The translations under genes were made by a program, and so were the position numbers. 12,647 nt of DNA from Candidatus Intricatilinea gracilis (GTDB lineage: Bacteria > Pseudomonadota > Gammaproteobacteria > Burkholderiales > Burkholderiaceae_C), in contig JADJDQ010000018.1 of NCBI GenBank assembly GCA_016702605.1, forward strand, positions 1-12,647. The letters are read 5' to 3'. Under the pieces are notes generated by a model. The model had not been told where the DNA came from. It searched no databases and saw nothing but the letters and a program-made list of their open reading frames with translations. Positions 1 to 8,662 of the stretch are shown piece after piece; position 1 is the first letter of the stretch; each line of letters begins with the position of its first letter.

Positions 1-1333
1 CCGCGGCGATCAGCGCCACCGGGGCGCCGAGCGAGAGGGCGCAGGGGCAGGTGACGATCAGCACCGACACGGCGATCCACAGCGCCCGGGACGGATTGAT
101 CCATGTGACCAGACCGCATATGCGGCCAGGCCAGCCAGCACCACCAGGAGGAAGGGCCCGGCGATGCGATCGGCGCTGAGCATGAAGCCGGGTCGCTGCG
201 TCAGGGCCCGCTCGACCAGGGAGACGATGCGCTGGTAGCGCGTCTGCGCCCCCAGTTGGGTGACCCGCACCTGCACGGGCGAGCCCAGGTTGAGGCTGCC
301 TGCGGCCACCTCCTGACCGGGCCCGCGCTCGACCGGGCGCGATTCTCCGGTCAGCACGGCCTCGTCGACCTGCGTGCTGCCCTGCTCGATCACCCCGTCG
401 GCCGCAAAGGCCTGCCCGACGTGGACCCGGATGCGGTCACCAATGCCCAGCTCCCCCGGCGTGACCCACTCGGCCTGGCCACTGGCGTCCCGAGCCGCTC
501 CACCGCGTCGAGCAGGCGCCGCATCCAGCGTCCAGCGACTGTGCGGCACGCTGGCGTGCCCGGCTTTCCAGCCAGCGGGCCGCCAGCAGGAAGCTGACGA
601 ACATCGTCATCGAGTCGAAATAGACCTCGGCGCCAAAGGGACCGTCCGAACCGAAGGTGGCCGCCGAACTGGCCACGAAGGTGACCACGATGCCCAGCGT
701 CACCGGGACGTCCATGCCGATGCGCCGCTCCGCAGCGAGCGCCAGGCGCCATGCAGGAAGGGGCCGGCCGCGAAGAGCAGCACCGGGATGCTCAGGCACC
801 CAGCTGGCCCAGCGCGGCAGCTTTGCGCCATGTCGGCACTGAGGTCGCCCGCCCTCCGGCCATGTAGGCCGGGGTGGCGTACATCATCACCTGGTCGTGC
901 AGAAGGCCGCCACGAAGAAGCCGCCACACCGCCTGACGCGACTCGTGGGGCCGCCCCCGCCACGGCATGCCGGTGTCCGGGGAAGGCGCCGTAGCCGGCG
1001 CCGCACGGCGGCAATCAACACCGACATCCGGGTGCGTGCAGGATCCCAGGTCACCACGGCCCGTTGAGCAGCGCCGTTCACCTCGGCGATGCGGACCTCG
1101 ACGTGTCCGAGGGCCTCCTCGATCAGCCCCGCGCAGGCCGCGCAGTGCAACCCGCTGAGCAGCAGGCGCGACTGGCCGAGGCGCTCGCCCTGCGTGCCCT
1201 CGATCCACTGCGTGTGGGCCGCCAACGAGCGATCGTCATCCACCGCGACCACCTGCGTGGGCGACAGCGCCCGCACGGCTTGCGGTGGTGCTCGCAACTC
1301 AGGAGGAGGGTCGGTGGAGGACGGCAGACTCAT
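1..1333 (-). CDS. ccoI: Copper-translocating P-type ATPase, CcoI/FixI type (N-terminal part, frameshifted, runs off left edge)
   Basis: Inner-membrane P1B-type ATPase that moves copper for assembly of cbb3-type cytochrome oxidase. From the ATG at 1331-1333 the frame gives a heavy-metal-associated domain with GLHCAACAG (Cys 64 and 67). Pieces in other frames then continue the protein in order: AGYGAFP; VWRL and QVMMYATPAYMAG; SIPVLLFAAGPFLHGAW; RIGMDVPVTLG and EVYFDSMTMF; the actuator domain with TGESRPV; and a membrane helix ending in the CPC metal site (41-49). The phosphorylation and ATP-binding domains lie beyond the window. I count at least ten one-base indels, near 1000, 960, 918, 896, 860-790, 735, 537, 495 and 115. 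The long N-terminal extension, single CxxC domain and the 'QVMMYATPAY' and 'EVYFDSMTMF' stretches fit CcoI better than a plain CopA exporter. The rest of the cco cluster would be expected to the left; that is inference. The start codon lacks an obvious ribosome binding site. Confidence 0.85.
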
Positions 1334-1454
1334 GGATGGACCCGGAAATCGACCGCCACGCCCGCGGGTCAGGGCAGAACGGCACCCCTGATCGGTGGCG
1401 CACCCACCGACAAGACAGGCACTGACGGCGGGTACCCCCGTCACTGTGCGCGCT

Positions 1455-1495
1455 ATTCTTCTCGGGACTCGGAAACCCAGAATGATACCCATCAA
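1455..1495 (-). promoter_or_regulatory. Candidate FNR/ANR-dependent promoter of ccoI
   Basis: On the minus strand 1495-1482 reads TTGATGGGTATCAT, matching nine of the ten defined positions of the FNR/ANR consensus TTGAT-N4-ATCAA. About 22 bases further in the ccoI direction is AAGAAT (1460-1455), a 4/6 match to a -10 box. If transcription starts near 1447, the box centre falls close to -41.5, the usual place for class II FNR activation. Oxygen-responsive control of cbb3 oxidase genes by FNR-type regulators is well known, which supports the reading. The box also overlaps the ATG at 1482, which argues against that codon as the start of the divergent DUF192 gene. Confidence 0.6.
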
Positions 1496-1523
1496 GTCTC
1501 ACATGGACGCCCATCATGTTGCC

Positions 1524-2039
1524 ATGCGGCATCATCCGGGGTCGCCTGACCAGGGTGATTCACGGCCCGGCCGCCGTCTATCCGCGCTTGCTTTGATCAA
1601 ACGGCTTGCGGGCGCCTTGGTTTTGGTGGGTATGGGGGCTGTGGCGCAGACCCAGGAGGCCCCCCAGCGGTTGCCCGTCACGCGGCTGACGGCCGGCATG
1701 CACCTGATCACCGCCGAGGTGGCCGGCAGCCCCGAGGAGCGCGCCATCGGCCTGATGCACCGCCCCAGCATGCCGGCCAACCACGGCATGCTGTTCGTCT
1801 TCGAGCAGCCTGGGGTGCACTGCTTCTGGATGAAGAACACGCTGCTGCCGCTGTCCATCGCCTTCCTGGCCGATGACGGCAGCATTGTCAACATCGCGGA
1901 CATGCCGCCTCGCAGCGAGGCGTCCCATTGCCCCACCAAGCCGGTGCGCCTGGCGCTGGAGATGAACCAGGGCTGGTTTGCCAAGCGCGGCCTCAAGGCG
2001 GGCAGCCGCATTGGCGGCGAGGCCTTCTCGCCGCGCTGA
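1524..2039 (+). CDS. Exported DUF192 family protein
   Basis: Intact frame with a complete DUF192 domain in its second half: ERAIGLMHR, the GMLFVF strand, CFWMKNTLLPLSIAF and a closing GWFAKRGLKAGSRI segment. The family is small, widespread and of unknown biochemical role. Ahead of the domain is an arginine-rich segment and a hydrophobic stretch (LAGALVLVGMGAVAQ) that looks like a Sec signal peptide cleaved near VAQ, so the protein is probably periplasmic. In-frame ATGs occur at 1482, 1503 and 1524. I chose 1524 because it gives the shortest n-region and clears the FNR box; no codon has a convincing Shine-Dalgarno, so the start is uncertain. The gene diverges from ccoI and precedes the sulfur operon promoter. 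A GGCGAG/CTCGCC hairpin spans the stop codon (2016-2032) but has no T-run. It is the only gene left of cobA without a frameshift. Confidence 0.85.
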   Translation: MRHHPGSPDQGDSRPGRRLSALALIKRLAGALVLVGMGAVAQTQEAPQRLPVTRLTAGMHLITAEVAGSPEERAIGLMHRPSMPANHGMLFVFEQPGVHCFWMKNTLLPLSIAFLADDGSIVNIADMPPRSEASHCPTKPVRLALEMNQGWFAKRGLKAGSRIGGEAFSPR

Positions 2040-2112
2040 GTGTCTTCATATTCCAATGTGACATAAGCATTCTATTTATATGTAGTTTACTTATAAGAGA
2101 CGGATCCCTAGA
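2040..2112 (+). promoter_or_regulatory. AT-rich promoter island of the sulfur-assimilation operon
   Basis: A short block of strikingly AT-rich DNA between GC-rich genes, directly ahead of the transporter and CysI genes. It contains the inverted repeat ACATA (2061-2065) / TATGT (2079-2083), an ATAA-N9-TTAT arrangement inside it, and the 8-base palindrome CTTATAAG (2090-2097). TATAAG at 2092-2097 could be a -10 box; no good -35 sits at the right distance, as expected for an activated promoter. LysR-type regulators such as CysB control sulfur operons in proteobacteria and prefer AT-rich dyads, so a CysB-type site is plausible. That identification is inference; the composition and repeats are directly visible. 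Confidence 0.5.
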
Positions 2113-2151
2113 GTGGCGACCTTCGTTGCCATCTCCGGACATCGCCTCAAC

Positions 2152-2939
2152 ATGACCTGGTTCCCCTTCGACTGGACTGCCACGCTGGCCGGCTTCGGCA
2201 TCGGCCTGATCGTTGGCATCACCGGCGTCGGTGGCGGCTCGTTGATGACGCCGCTGCTGATCTCGGTGTTCCATCTCGAGAAGGCAGTGGCCATCGGCAC
2301 CGACCTCTGGTTCGCCGGGCTGACCAAGGTCTCCGGCTCGGTGGCGCACCACCGTCACGGTCACGTCGACTACAGGATCACCGCGCTGCTGCTGGCCGGC
2401 AGCATCCCGGCGTCGATCGGGACCACGGCGTGGATGCACATGGTCGGCATGAGCAAGAAGGCCGACAGCGCGCTGAGCTTCGCGCTGGGGATCGCGCTGG
2501 TGCTGACCGCTGTCACGATCGTGTTGCGGCCGATGTGGCACCGCGTCGGCTTCTGGCTGGAGCGCTGGATCACCGACGCGGTGCGACCCTGGCTGACGGT
2601 GGCCTGCGGCGTCGCACTCGGCGTGATGGTGTCGCTCGAGCTCCATCGGTGCCAGCGCCCTGGTGCCACCCTGATCCTGCTGATGTACCCGCGCCTGCCG
2701 ATCGCCCCGGCTGGTGGGCTCCGACATCGCCCGCGCGGTGCCGCTGACCCTGGTGGCGGGCGTCGCCCCGCCACGCTGGGCAACGCTCGAGTGGCTGCTG
2801 CTGATCGGCTGCTCGTCGGCTCGGTCCCCGCGATCTGGCTGGAGTGCACGGCTGACCAGCTGTTGCCCGACTCTGGACCCGGCTGGCGCTGTCCACCTCG
2901 CTGCTCCTGGCGGCCAAGAAGGTGCTGCTGCTGGCCTGA
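2152..2939 (+). CDS. TauE/SafE (TSUP) family inner-membrane transporter, frameshifted
   Basis: Membrane protein of the TSUP family, whose members move sulfite, sulfoacetate and similar anions. The frame from ATG 2152 gives a first helix with GFGIGLIVGITGVGGGSL, the glycine-rich signature of the family, then TPLLISVF, AVAIGTDLWFAG and several further hydrophobic helices. From about 2637 the reading frame breaks at least eight times (near 2637, 2661, 2708, 2765, 2788, 2808, 2850 and 2880). The expected pieces still follow in order: ATLILLMYPRLPIA, GSDIARAVPLTLVAGV, EWLLLIG, LLVGSVPAIWL, and a C-terminal LSTSLLLAAKKVLLLA ending at the TGA 2937-2939. Corrected length is about 262 residues, normal for the family. 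A GTG at 2113 is in frame, but ATG 2152 fits the family N-terminus better. Its place at the head of the operon suggests transport of sulfite or sulfate; the substrate is not shown by the sequence. Confidence 0.8.
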
Positions 2940-3041
2940 TGCCGGCCTTGCCCGGTACCCATCGGCACCCGCTGGCCCAACCGAACGAAAGCCGCCGTGC
3001 TGCCCCGGCAGCGCCGCCTGTGACTTCCTGACCCTGACGAC

Positions 3042-4748
3042 ATGTACCGCTACACCGATTTTGATCGCCAGTTCGTCCACGCCCCGGGCGGCCCAGTTCA
3101 CGACCAGCTGGAACCACCTTGCCGGCACGCTCACCGACGACGAGTTCCGCCCGCTGCGCCTGCAAAACGGCTGGTACATCCAGCGCCACGCGCCGATGCT
3201 GCGTGTCGCGGTGCCCTACGGCGCCATCTCCAGTGCGCAGGTGCGCAACCTTGCGGCGATCGCCCGCGAATTTGACCGCGGCTTCGCCCACTTCACCACG
3301 CGGCAGAACGTCCAGTACAACTGGATTCCCCTGGTCAAGTCCGCCGACGTGATGGAGCCTGGCGGCGGCCAACCAGCATGGCATCCAGACCAGCGGCAAC
3401 TGCATCCGCAACATCACCACCGACGCGCTGGCCGGCATCGCGCCCGACGAAGACGTCGACCCCCGCCCCTACGCCGAGATCCTGCGCCAGTTGAGCACGC
3501 TGCACCCGGAGTTCGCGTTCCTGCCGCGCAAGTTCAAGATCGCGATTTCCGGCGCCCGGGAGGACCGCGCCGCCATCGCCTGGCACGACATCGGACTGGA
3601 ACTGAAGCGCAGCGCCGCTGGCGAGGTGGGCTTTCGCGTGCTGGTGGGCGGCGGCATGGGCCGCACGCCGATCGTCGCCAGCGAGATCGCGGCCTTCGTG
3701 CCCTGGCCGCAGATCCTCGTCTACATTGAGGCCATCGTGCGGGTCTACAACCGCTTCGGGCGCCGCGACAACCTCTACAAGGCGCGCATCAAGATCCTCG
3801 TCAAGGCCGAGGGGCAAAAGTTCTTCGACGCGGTGAACGCCGAGTTCAACAAGATCCTGAGCCACGACGTCGGGGCGCGTCCCAGTTGATCCCGCAGGCC
3901 GAACTGGACCGCGTGGGCCGCCTGCTTCGTGCGCCCGGCCGAGGTGCAGCCGCGTGCCGACGTTGCGGTGGCGGCCGACGCCGCCGTTCGCCTATCGTCG
4001 CTGGGTCGAGCGCAACGTGCACGCCCACCAGGTGGCCGGTTACCGGGCCGTGACCCTGTCGGTCAAGCGGGCCGGCCAGGCGCCCGGTGACGCCACCGAC
4101 GCCCAGCTCGACGCCGCGGCCGATCTGGCCGACCGCTTCAGCCTCGGCGAGCTGCGCGTCACCCACGACCAGAACCTGCTGCTGCCCTGGGTGAAGAGCG
4201 ACGACCTGCCGGTGCTGTACGCCGCTGTCAAGGCCGCCGGCTACGCCACGCCGAACATCGGCCTGATCACCGACATGATCGCCTGCCCGGGCGGTGACTT
4301 CTGTGCGCTGGCCAACGCCCGCTCCATCCCGGTGGCCGCCGAGTTGACCGAGCGCCTGGCCGACCTCGACGAGGTCTTCGACCTGGGCGAGATCGACCTG
4401 CACATCAGCGGCTGCATCAACTCCTGTGGCCACCACCACAGCGGCCACATCGGCATCCTCGGCGTCGACAAGGACGGCACCGAGTGGTACCAGGTGACCC
4501 TGGGTGGCTCGGACGGCAGCCACCACGCGCCGGTGGCGGTGCCGGGCAAGGTGATCGGGCCGGCCTTCGCCGCCAGCGAGATCGCCGATGCCGTGGAGGC
4601 CATCCTCGACACCTACCGCGCGCAGCGCCAGGCGGGCGAGAAGTTCATCGACGCGCTGCGCCGCCTGGGGCTGGAGCCCTTCAAGGCCGCGGCCAACGCC
4701 TGCCGCACCACCACCGCCCGCGAGAGCACCGAGGCCGTTGCGGCCTGA
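3042..4748 (+). CDS. cysI: Assimilatory sulfite (nitrite/sulfite) reductase hemoprotein, frameshifted
   Basis: Cytoplasmic enzyme that reduces sulfite to sulfide with six electrons, using siroheme and a 4Fe-4S cluster. Starting MYRYTDFDRQFV at 3042, the protein continues with GTLTDDEFRPLRLQNGWY, the substrate-binding stretch HFTTRQNVQYNWI, and in the last third the four cluster ligands: CPGGDFC (Cys codons at 4284 and 4302) and CINSC (4413 and 4425). The end is TGA 4746-4748. Corrected length is about 569 residues, as expected. Frame breaks lie near 3088, 3100, 3117, 3357, 3870, 3916 and 3985; each is a one- or two-base indel with correct protein resuming. Sulfite rather than nitrite reductase is favoured by the following APS reductase, cysD and cysN. 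No cysJ flavoprotein gene is nearby, so electrons probably come from ferredoxin, as in many betaproteobacteria. Confidence 0.92.
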
Positions 4749-4765
4749 GGGCCGTCGAATTGCTT

Positions 4766-4789
4766 GGTCAAAAGACAAGACCTGACCCC
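4766..4789. repeat. Possible dispersed-repeat fragment with GGTCA/TGACC inverted ends
   Basis: The gap between cysI and the DUF934 gene contains GGTCA (4766-4770), twelve bases, then TGACC (4783-4787), ending right at the next start codon. The stretch AGACAAGACCTGACCCC resembles short sequences I have seen scattered between genes in several proteobacteria. I cannot confirm copies elsewhere in this genome. It takes the place where a Shine-Dalgarno would be expected for the DUF934 gene. Confidence 0.3.
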
Positions 4790-5322
4790 ATGAAATTCAT
4801 CGATACCCATCACGACGCCTGGCACACCGCCGGCGGGGAAGACGGCCCGATCCCGCATCCTGCGCCGAAGGCGGGCCTGCTGCTGACGCTGGAGCAGTGG
4901 CATGCCGTGCGCGACACCTGGCCCGCCGGGCTGCGCACGGGCCTGCTGCTGGCCAACACGGCCGACGTCGAGACGCTCGAGGCCGACCTGCCGCGCCTGG
5001 CCCTGATCGCGCTGCAGTTCCCCAAGTGGGTGGACGGCCGGGCCTACAGCCAGGCCCAATGCTGCGTGCCCGCCTGGGCTTCACGGGCGAGATCCGCGCG
5101 GTGGGCGACGTGCTGGTGGACATGCTGCCGCCGCTGGAGCGCACCGGCTTCGATGCCGTGGCGCTGCGCCGCGACCAGTCGGTGGATGCCGCCGAGCGAG
5201 CCCTGGGCTTCTTTGCCGGGCACTACCAGCGCGACGCCGTCGAGCGCCGCCCGCTGTTTGCCCGCCCGGCGGGCGAGGCCGTCCGTGCGGCCGAGTTCCT
5301 GCAGGAAGGAGCCTCGATATGA
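4790..5322 (+). CDS. DUF934 family protein, partner of sulfite reductase, frameshifted
   Basis: Small cytoplasmic protein of about 177 residues. The frame from ATG 4790 reads MKFIDTHHDAWHT, then LLLTLEQWHAVRD and LALIALQFPKWVDGRAYSQA. At about 5058 a one-base indel moves the protein to another frame, where LRARLGFTGEIRAVGDVL, the best conserved DUF934 segment, runs on to RRDQSVDAAERAL and the stop at 5320-5322. The family is nearly always found next to CysI in proteobacteria and is sometimes called an oxidoreductase, but its activity is not established. The stop overlaps the cysH start by four bases (ATGA), so the two are translationally coupled. No Shine-Dalgarno is visible before its own ATG. 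Confidence 0.85.
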
Positions 5323-6100
5323 GCGCCAAGACGGGAGCGATCGCGCTGTACGCCCGCGCCAGCACCGGTTTCGAGGCCCGCCTGGCGGCCACGCTGCAGA
5401 TCCTGCGCGACGCCGCGGCGGCCCACCCGGGCAGCATCGTGCTGGCCACCAGCCTGGGCGCTGAAGACCAGGTGCTGACCGACCTGATCGTGCGCCACCG
5501 CCTGCCAATCGCCATCGGCACGCTGGAGACGGGCGCGTTGCACGAGCAGACGGCCACGCTGATCGGGCGCACCGAGGCGCACTACGCCGGCGTCGCCGAC
5601 GGTGGCCTGGAGATCGAGGTCTACCGCCCGCAGGCCGAGGCCGTGGTGGAGTTCGTGCAGCGCAACGGCGAGAAGGCGATGTACCAAAGCATCGATCTGC
5701 GCAAGGCCTGCTGCGGCATCCGCAAGCTGGAGCCGCTGGCGCGATTGCTGGCGGGCCGCACGGCCTGGGTGACCGGCCTGCGCCGCGAGCAGAGCGACGC
5801 GCGTGGCGTGGTGGCCGCCTCGGTACCGACGACCAGGGCCGCAGCAAGGTCAACGCGCTGGTGGACTGGACCTGGGCCGATGTGTGGCACTACATCGCCA
5901 CGAACGACGTGCCGCACAACCCGCTGCATGACGAGTTCATGCCCAGCATCGGCTGCGCGCCCTGCACCCGCGCCATCGCGGTGGGCGAGCCCTTCCGCGC
6001 CGGACGCTGGTGGTGGGAGGACGAGAAGGCCAAGGAATGTGGCCTGCACGTCACCCAGGGCGCGGCGAGCGCCGAAGTCTCCGCCCTGCCCTCGCGCTGA
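5319..6100 (+). CDS. cysH: Assimilatory adenylylsulfate (APS) reductase, frameshifted
   Basis: Reduces adenylylsulfate to sulfite with thiol donors such as thioredoxin. The start ATG 5319 overlaps the previous stop and is set by a clear AAGGAG seven bases upstream (5306-5311). The N-terminal part has the nucleotide-binding ATSLGAEDQVLTDLI. The iron-sulfur ligands that separate APS reductases from E. coli-type PAPS reductases are all present: CCGIRK (Cys 131-132, codons at 5709 and 5712) and GCAPCTR (5954 and 5963). The catalytic cysteine is in KECGLH near the C-terminus. One indel near 5820 shifts the frame between GVVAAS and GTDDQGR; LVDWTWADVWHYI follows correctly. Corrected length is about 261 residues. 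APS rather than PAPS as substrate agrees with the lack of any APS kinase (CysC) here. Confidence 0.92.
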
Positions 6101-6122
6101 GCCCACCGAGTCAACCACCGCC

Positions 6123-7102
6123 ATGAACGCCCCCATGTCCCTGACGAACCTGCTCCCCGCCCTGCCGGAGGTGGACCACCGCCACCTCGACGCGCTGGAA
6201 GAGGAAGCCATCTTCATCCTGCGCGAGGTCGCTGGCGCCTTCGAGCGTCCCGGCCTGCTGTTCTCCAGCGGCAAGGACTCCTGCGTCGTGCTGCACCTGG
6301 CCGAGAAGGCCTTCAAGCGCAAGGTGAGCGCACCCGGCGAGCGCCCGCGCTTCACCGGCAAGCTGCCCTTCCCGCTGGTGCACGTCGACACGGGCCACAA
6401 CTTCCCGGAGGTGATCCGGTTCCGCGACGAGCGGGTCGCCGAGATGGGCGAGCGCCTGATCGTCGGCCACCTGGAGGACTCGATCCGCAACGGCACGATC
6501 CGCCTGGCGCACCCGCTGGAGTCGCGCAACGGGCACCAGACCGTGACGCTGCTGGAGACCATCGAGGAGCACCGCTTCGACTGCATGATCGGTGGCGCCC
6601 GCCGCGACGAGGAGAAGGCACGCGCCAAGGAGCGCATCTTCAGCCACCGCGACGCCTTCGGCCAGTGGCAGCCAGGAGCAGCGCCCCGAGCTGTGGACGC
6701 TGTTCAACACCCGCATCAAGCCGGGCGAGCACTTCCGCGCCTTCCCGATCAGCAACTGGACCGAGCTGGACGTGTGGCTGTACATCGCCCGCGAGGCCAT
6801 CCCGCTGCCCAACATCCGCTACACCCACCGGCGCGAGGTCTACCGCCGCAAGGGGCCTGCTGGTGCCGGTGACCGAGGTGACGCCACCGGACGCCAGCGA
6901 CGTGATCGAGACGGTGGATGTGCGCTTTCGCACCGTCGGCGACATGACCTGCACCTGCCCGGTGGAGAGCCTGGCCTCGACCACGGCCGACATCGTGGCC
7001 GAGACGCTGCAGGTCACCGTCAGCGAGCGCGGTGCCACCCGCATGGACGACCGCACCTCCGAGGCGTCGATGGAACGCCGGAAAAAGGAAGGCTATTTCT
7101 GA
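6123..7102 (+). CDS. cysD: Sulfate adenylyltransferase subunit 2, frameshifted
   Basis: Catalytic subunit of ATP sulfurylase: with CysN it makes APS and pyrophosphate from sulfate and ATP. The frame from ATG 6123 contains the PP-loop SSGKDS (residues 48-53), HVDTGHNFPEVIRFRDE and the GGARRDEEKARAKERIFS segment. An indel near 6672 moves to EQRPELWTLFNTRIKPGEH and NWTELDVWLYI. A second near 6857, an extra G in a run of four, moves to LLVPVTEV. The protein ends with the typical SMERRKKEGYF at 7102. Corrected length is about 325 residues, close to the family norm. The gap after APS reductase is 22 bases, with no strong Shine-Dalgarno. An inverted REP-like pair separates it from its partner cysN. 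Confidence 0.93.
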
Positions 7103-7113
7103 CGCCCGGAGAG

Positions 7114-7205
7114 CCCCTCCCCCCTCGTGGGGGAGGGGTTGGGGTGGGGGCCGTGCAAAGGAGCCGGCCCTCACCCCCGGCCCCTCTCCCAAGATGGGAG
7201 AGGGG
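7114..7205. repeat. Inverted pair of REP-like hairpins between cysD and cysN
   Basis: Two stem-loops fill the cysD-cysN gap. The first has a perfect 10-base-pair stem, CCCCTCCCCC (7114-7123) with GGGGGAGGGG (7129-7138), and a 5-base loop. The second has CCCCTCTCCC (7181-7190) with GGGAGAGGGG (7196-7205), also with a 5-base loop. The first is followed by TTGGGGTGGGGG and the second is preceded by CCCTCACCCCC, so they are two copies of one element in opposite orientation. Similar GC-rich intergenic palindromes are spread by REP-associated transposases in many proteobacteria. The pair could attenuate or protect the operon transcript; that effect is inference. Confidence 0.8.
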
Positions 7206-7261
7206 AGTCAGCCCCTTCCCTTCGGCCCGTTCTGTTCCGTCTTCTCAAGATCGACCCTGCC

Positions 7262-8591
7262 ATGACCATTGAACACCTCGACGCCGGCGAAGAGCTGGCC
7301 CACAAGCGCTGCGTTTCCTGACCGCCGGCAGCGTGGACGACGGCAAGAGCACGCTGATCGGGCGCCTGCTGTTCGACAGCCGCGGCATCCTGGCCGACAA
7401 GCTCGATGCGCTGGAGAAGACGCGCCGCGGGCGCCCTGATCGACCTGTCGCTGCTCACCGACGGCCTGGGGCCGAGCGTGAGCAGGGCATCACCATCGAC
7501 GTGGCCTACCAGTACTTCGCGACCAGGAAGCGCAAGTTCATCATCGCCGACGCGCCGGGCCACGAGCAGTACACCCGCAACATGGTGACGGCTGCCGCCG
7601 GCAGCGATGCCGCGGTGGTGCTGGTCGACATCACCAAGCTGGACGTTGCCGCCGCCGAGGGTGTCGCTGCTGCCGCAGACGCGCCGCCACAGCCTGCTGG
7701 CGCGCCTGCTGCGGGTGCCGAGCATCGTGTTCGCCGTGAACAAGCTCGACGCCATCGAGCAGGGCACCCAGGCGGCCTTCGAGAATGTCGCCCGGGCGCT
7801 GCAGAAGTTCGCCGAAGAGGCCGGCATCGTGGTCAAGGGGATCGTGCCAGTGTCGGCGCTGCGTGGCGACAACGTGGCCACCCCCTCGGCCAACTGGGAC
7901 TGGTACAGCGGCCCGACGCTGCTGCAGATCCTGGAAACCCTGCCCGCCACCGACGAGGCCCACGACGGCCACCTGCTGGTGCCGGTGCAGTACGTCGCCC
8001 GCGACGAAGGGGAAGGCACGGGCCACCAGCACCGCGTGATGTGGGGCCGCATCGCCCACGGGAGCGTGAAGGCGGGCGACACGGTGCAGATCTTCCCGAG
8101 CGGCGAGACCGCCATCGTCGCCGCCGTGCGCCACGCCGGCAGCGAGGTGGACGGCTGCACCGCCGGCCAGTCCGCCGGCATCGTGCTGGACCGGCAGGTG
8201 GACGTCTCGCGTGGCGACTGGATTTTCACCCCGGGCTCCGCATCGACGAAGCAGGAGTTCCAGGTCACCCTGGCCTGGCTGGACACCGAGCCGGCCGTGG
8301 TGGGCCGAAAGTACTGGCTGCGCCACGGCAACCGCTGGGTGCAGGCGCGCATCACCAGCATCGACCACCGGCTGGACATCCACACGCTCGACGAGGTGTG
8401 ATGCGCACCAGCTCGGCGTCAACGAGATCGGCCAGGTGCAGCTGCAGACCCAGCAGCCCCTGCCGGTGGAGGACTACGCGGCCAACCGCGTGGCCGGCGC
8501 GCTGATCGTGGTCGACCCGACCACCAACCGCACCAGTGGCGCGCTGCTGGTCGGCCATGCCGCCAGCGCCGCAGCGCAGCGCGCGGCCTGA
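7262..8591 (+). CDS. cysN: Sulfate adenylyltransferase subunit 1 (GTPase), frameshifted
   Basis: GTP-hydrolysing subunit that drives APS synthesis by CysD. The start ATG 7262 gives MTIEHLDAGEELAHK. The translation-factor-like GTPase domain follows in other frames: Walker A GSVDDGKST (7327-7353), EREQGITIDVAYQYF, DAPGHEQYTRNM, and NKLD (from 7739). The beta-barrel domains run cleanly from about 7665 to 8398 and the protein ends GALLVGHAASAAAQRAA at 8591. Five indels lie near 7311 (a lost G), 7427 (an extra G), 7470 (a lost G in a G run), 7662 and 8398. Corrected length is about 443 residues, the size of CysN alone, so there is no fused CysC kinase. This fits direct APS reduction by the neighbouring cysH product. 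Confidence 0.93.
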
Positions 8592-8662
8592 CCCGGCCCG
8601 CCGGACCTGCCCGGATGGGGTCACCCACGTGAAATCGAGTCCGGAGCGGGCATGATCGCGGC

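Noticed and set aside
2016..2032. GGCGAG/CTCGCC hairpin at the end of the DUF192 gene as a terminator
   Set aside because: The stem is short, lies mostly within the coding sequence and is not followed by a T-run.
1993..3438. A 481-codon open frame on the minus strand across the transporter and cysI
   Set aside because: Low-complexity composition without domains; the plus strand carries recognisable TSUP and CysI sequence throughout.
5319..6100. PAPS reductase rather than APS reductase
   Set aside because: The protein has the CC...CxxC cluster ligands of APS reductases, and no CysC kinase domain is present in the cluster.
7114..7205. CRISPR array or intrinsic terminator in the cysD-cysN gap
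   Set aside because: There are only two palindromes, in inverted orientation, with no spacer pattern and no T-run, so a REP-like pair fits better.
1..8591. Programmed ribosomal frameshifting as the explanation for the broken genes
   Set aside because: There are far too many breaks, often compensating pairs a few codons apart in ordinary metabolic genes, and most are not at slippery heptamers with a downstream structure.
7262..8591. Bifunctional CysNC (ATP sulfurylase subunit fused to APS kinase)
   Set aside because: The corrected length is about 443 residues and the protein ends right after the beta-barrel domains; cobA follows with no kinase motif between.
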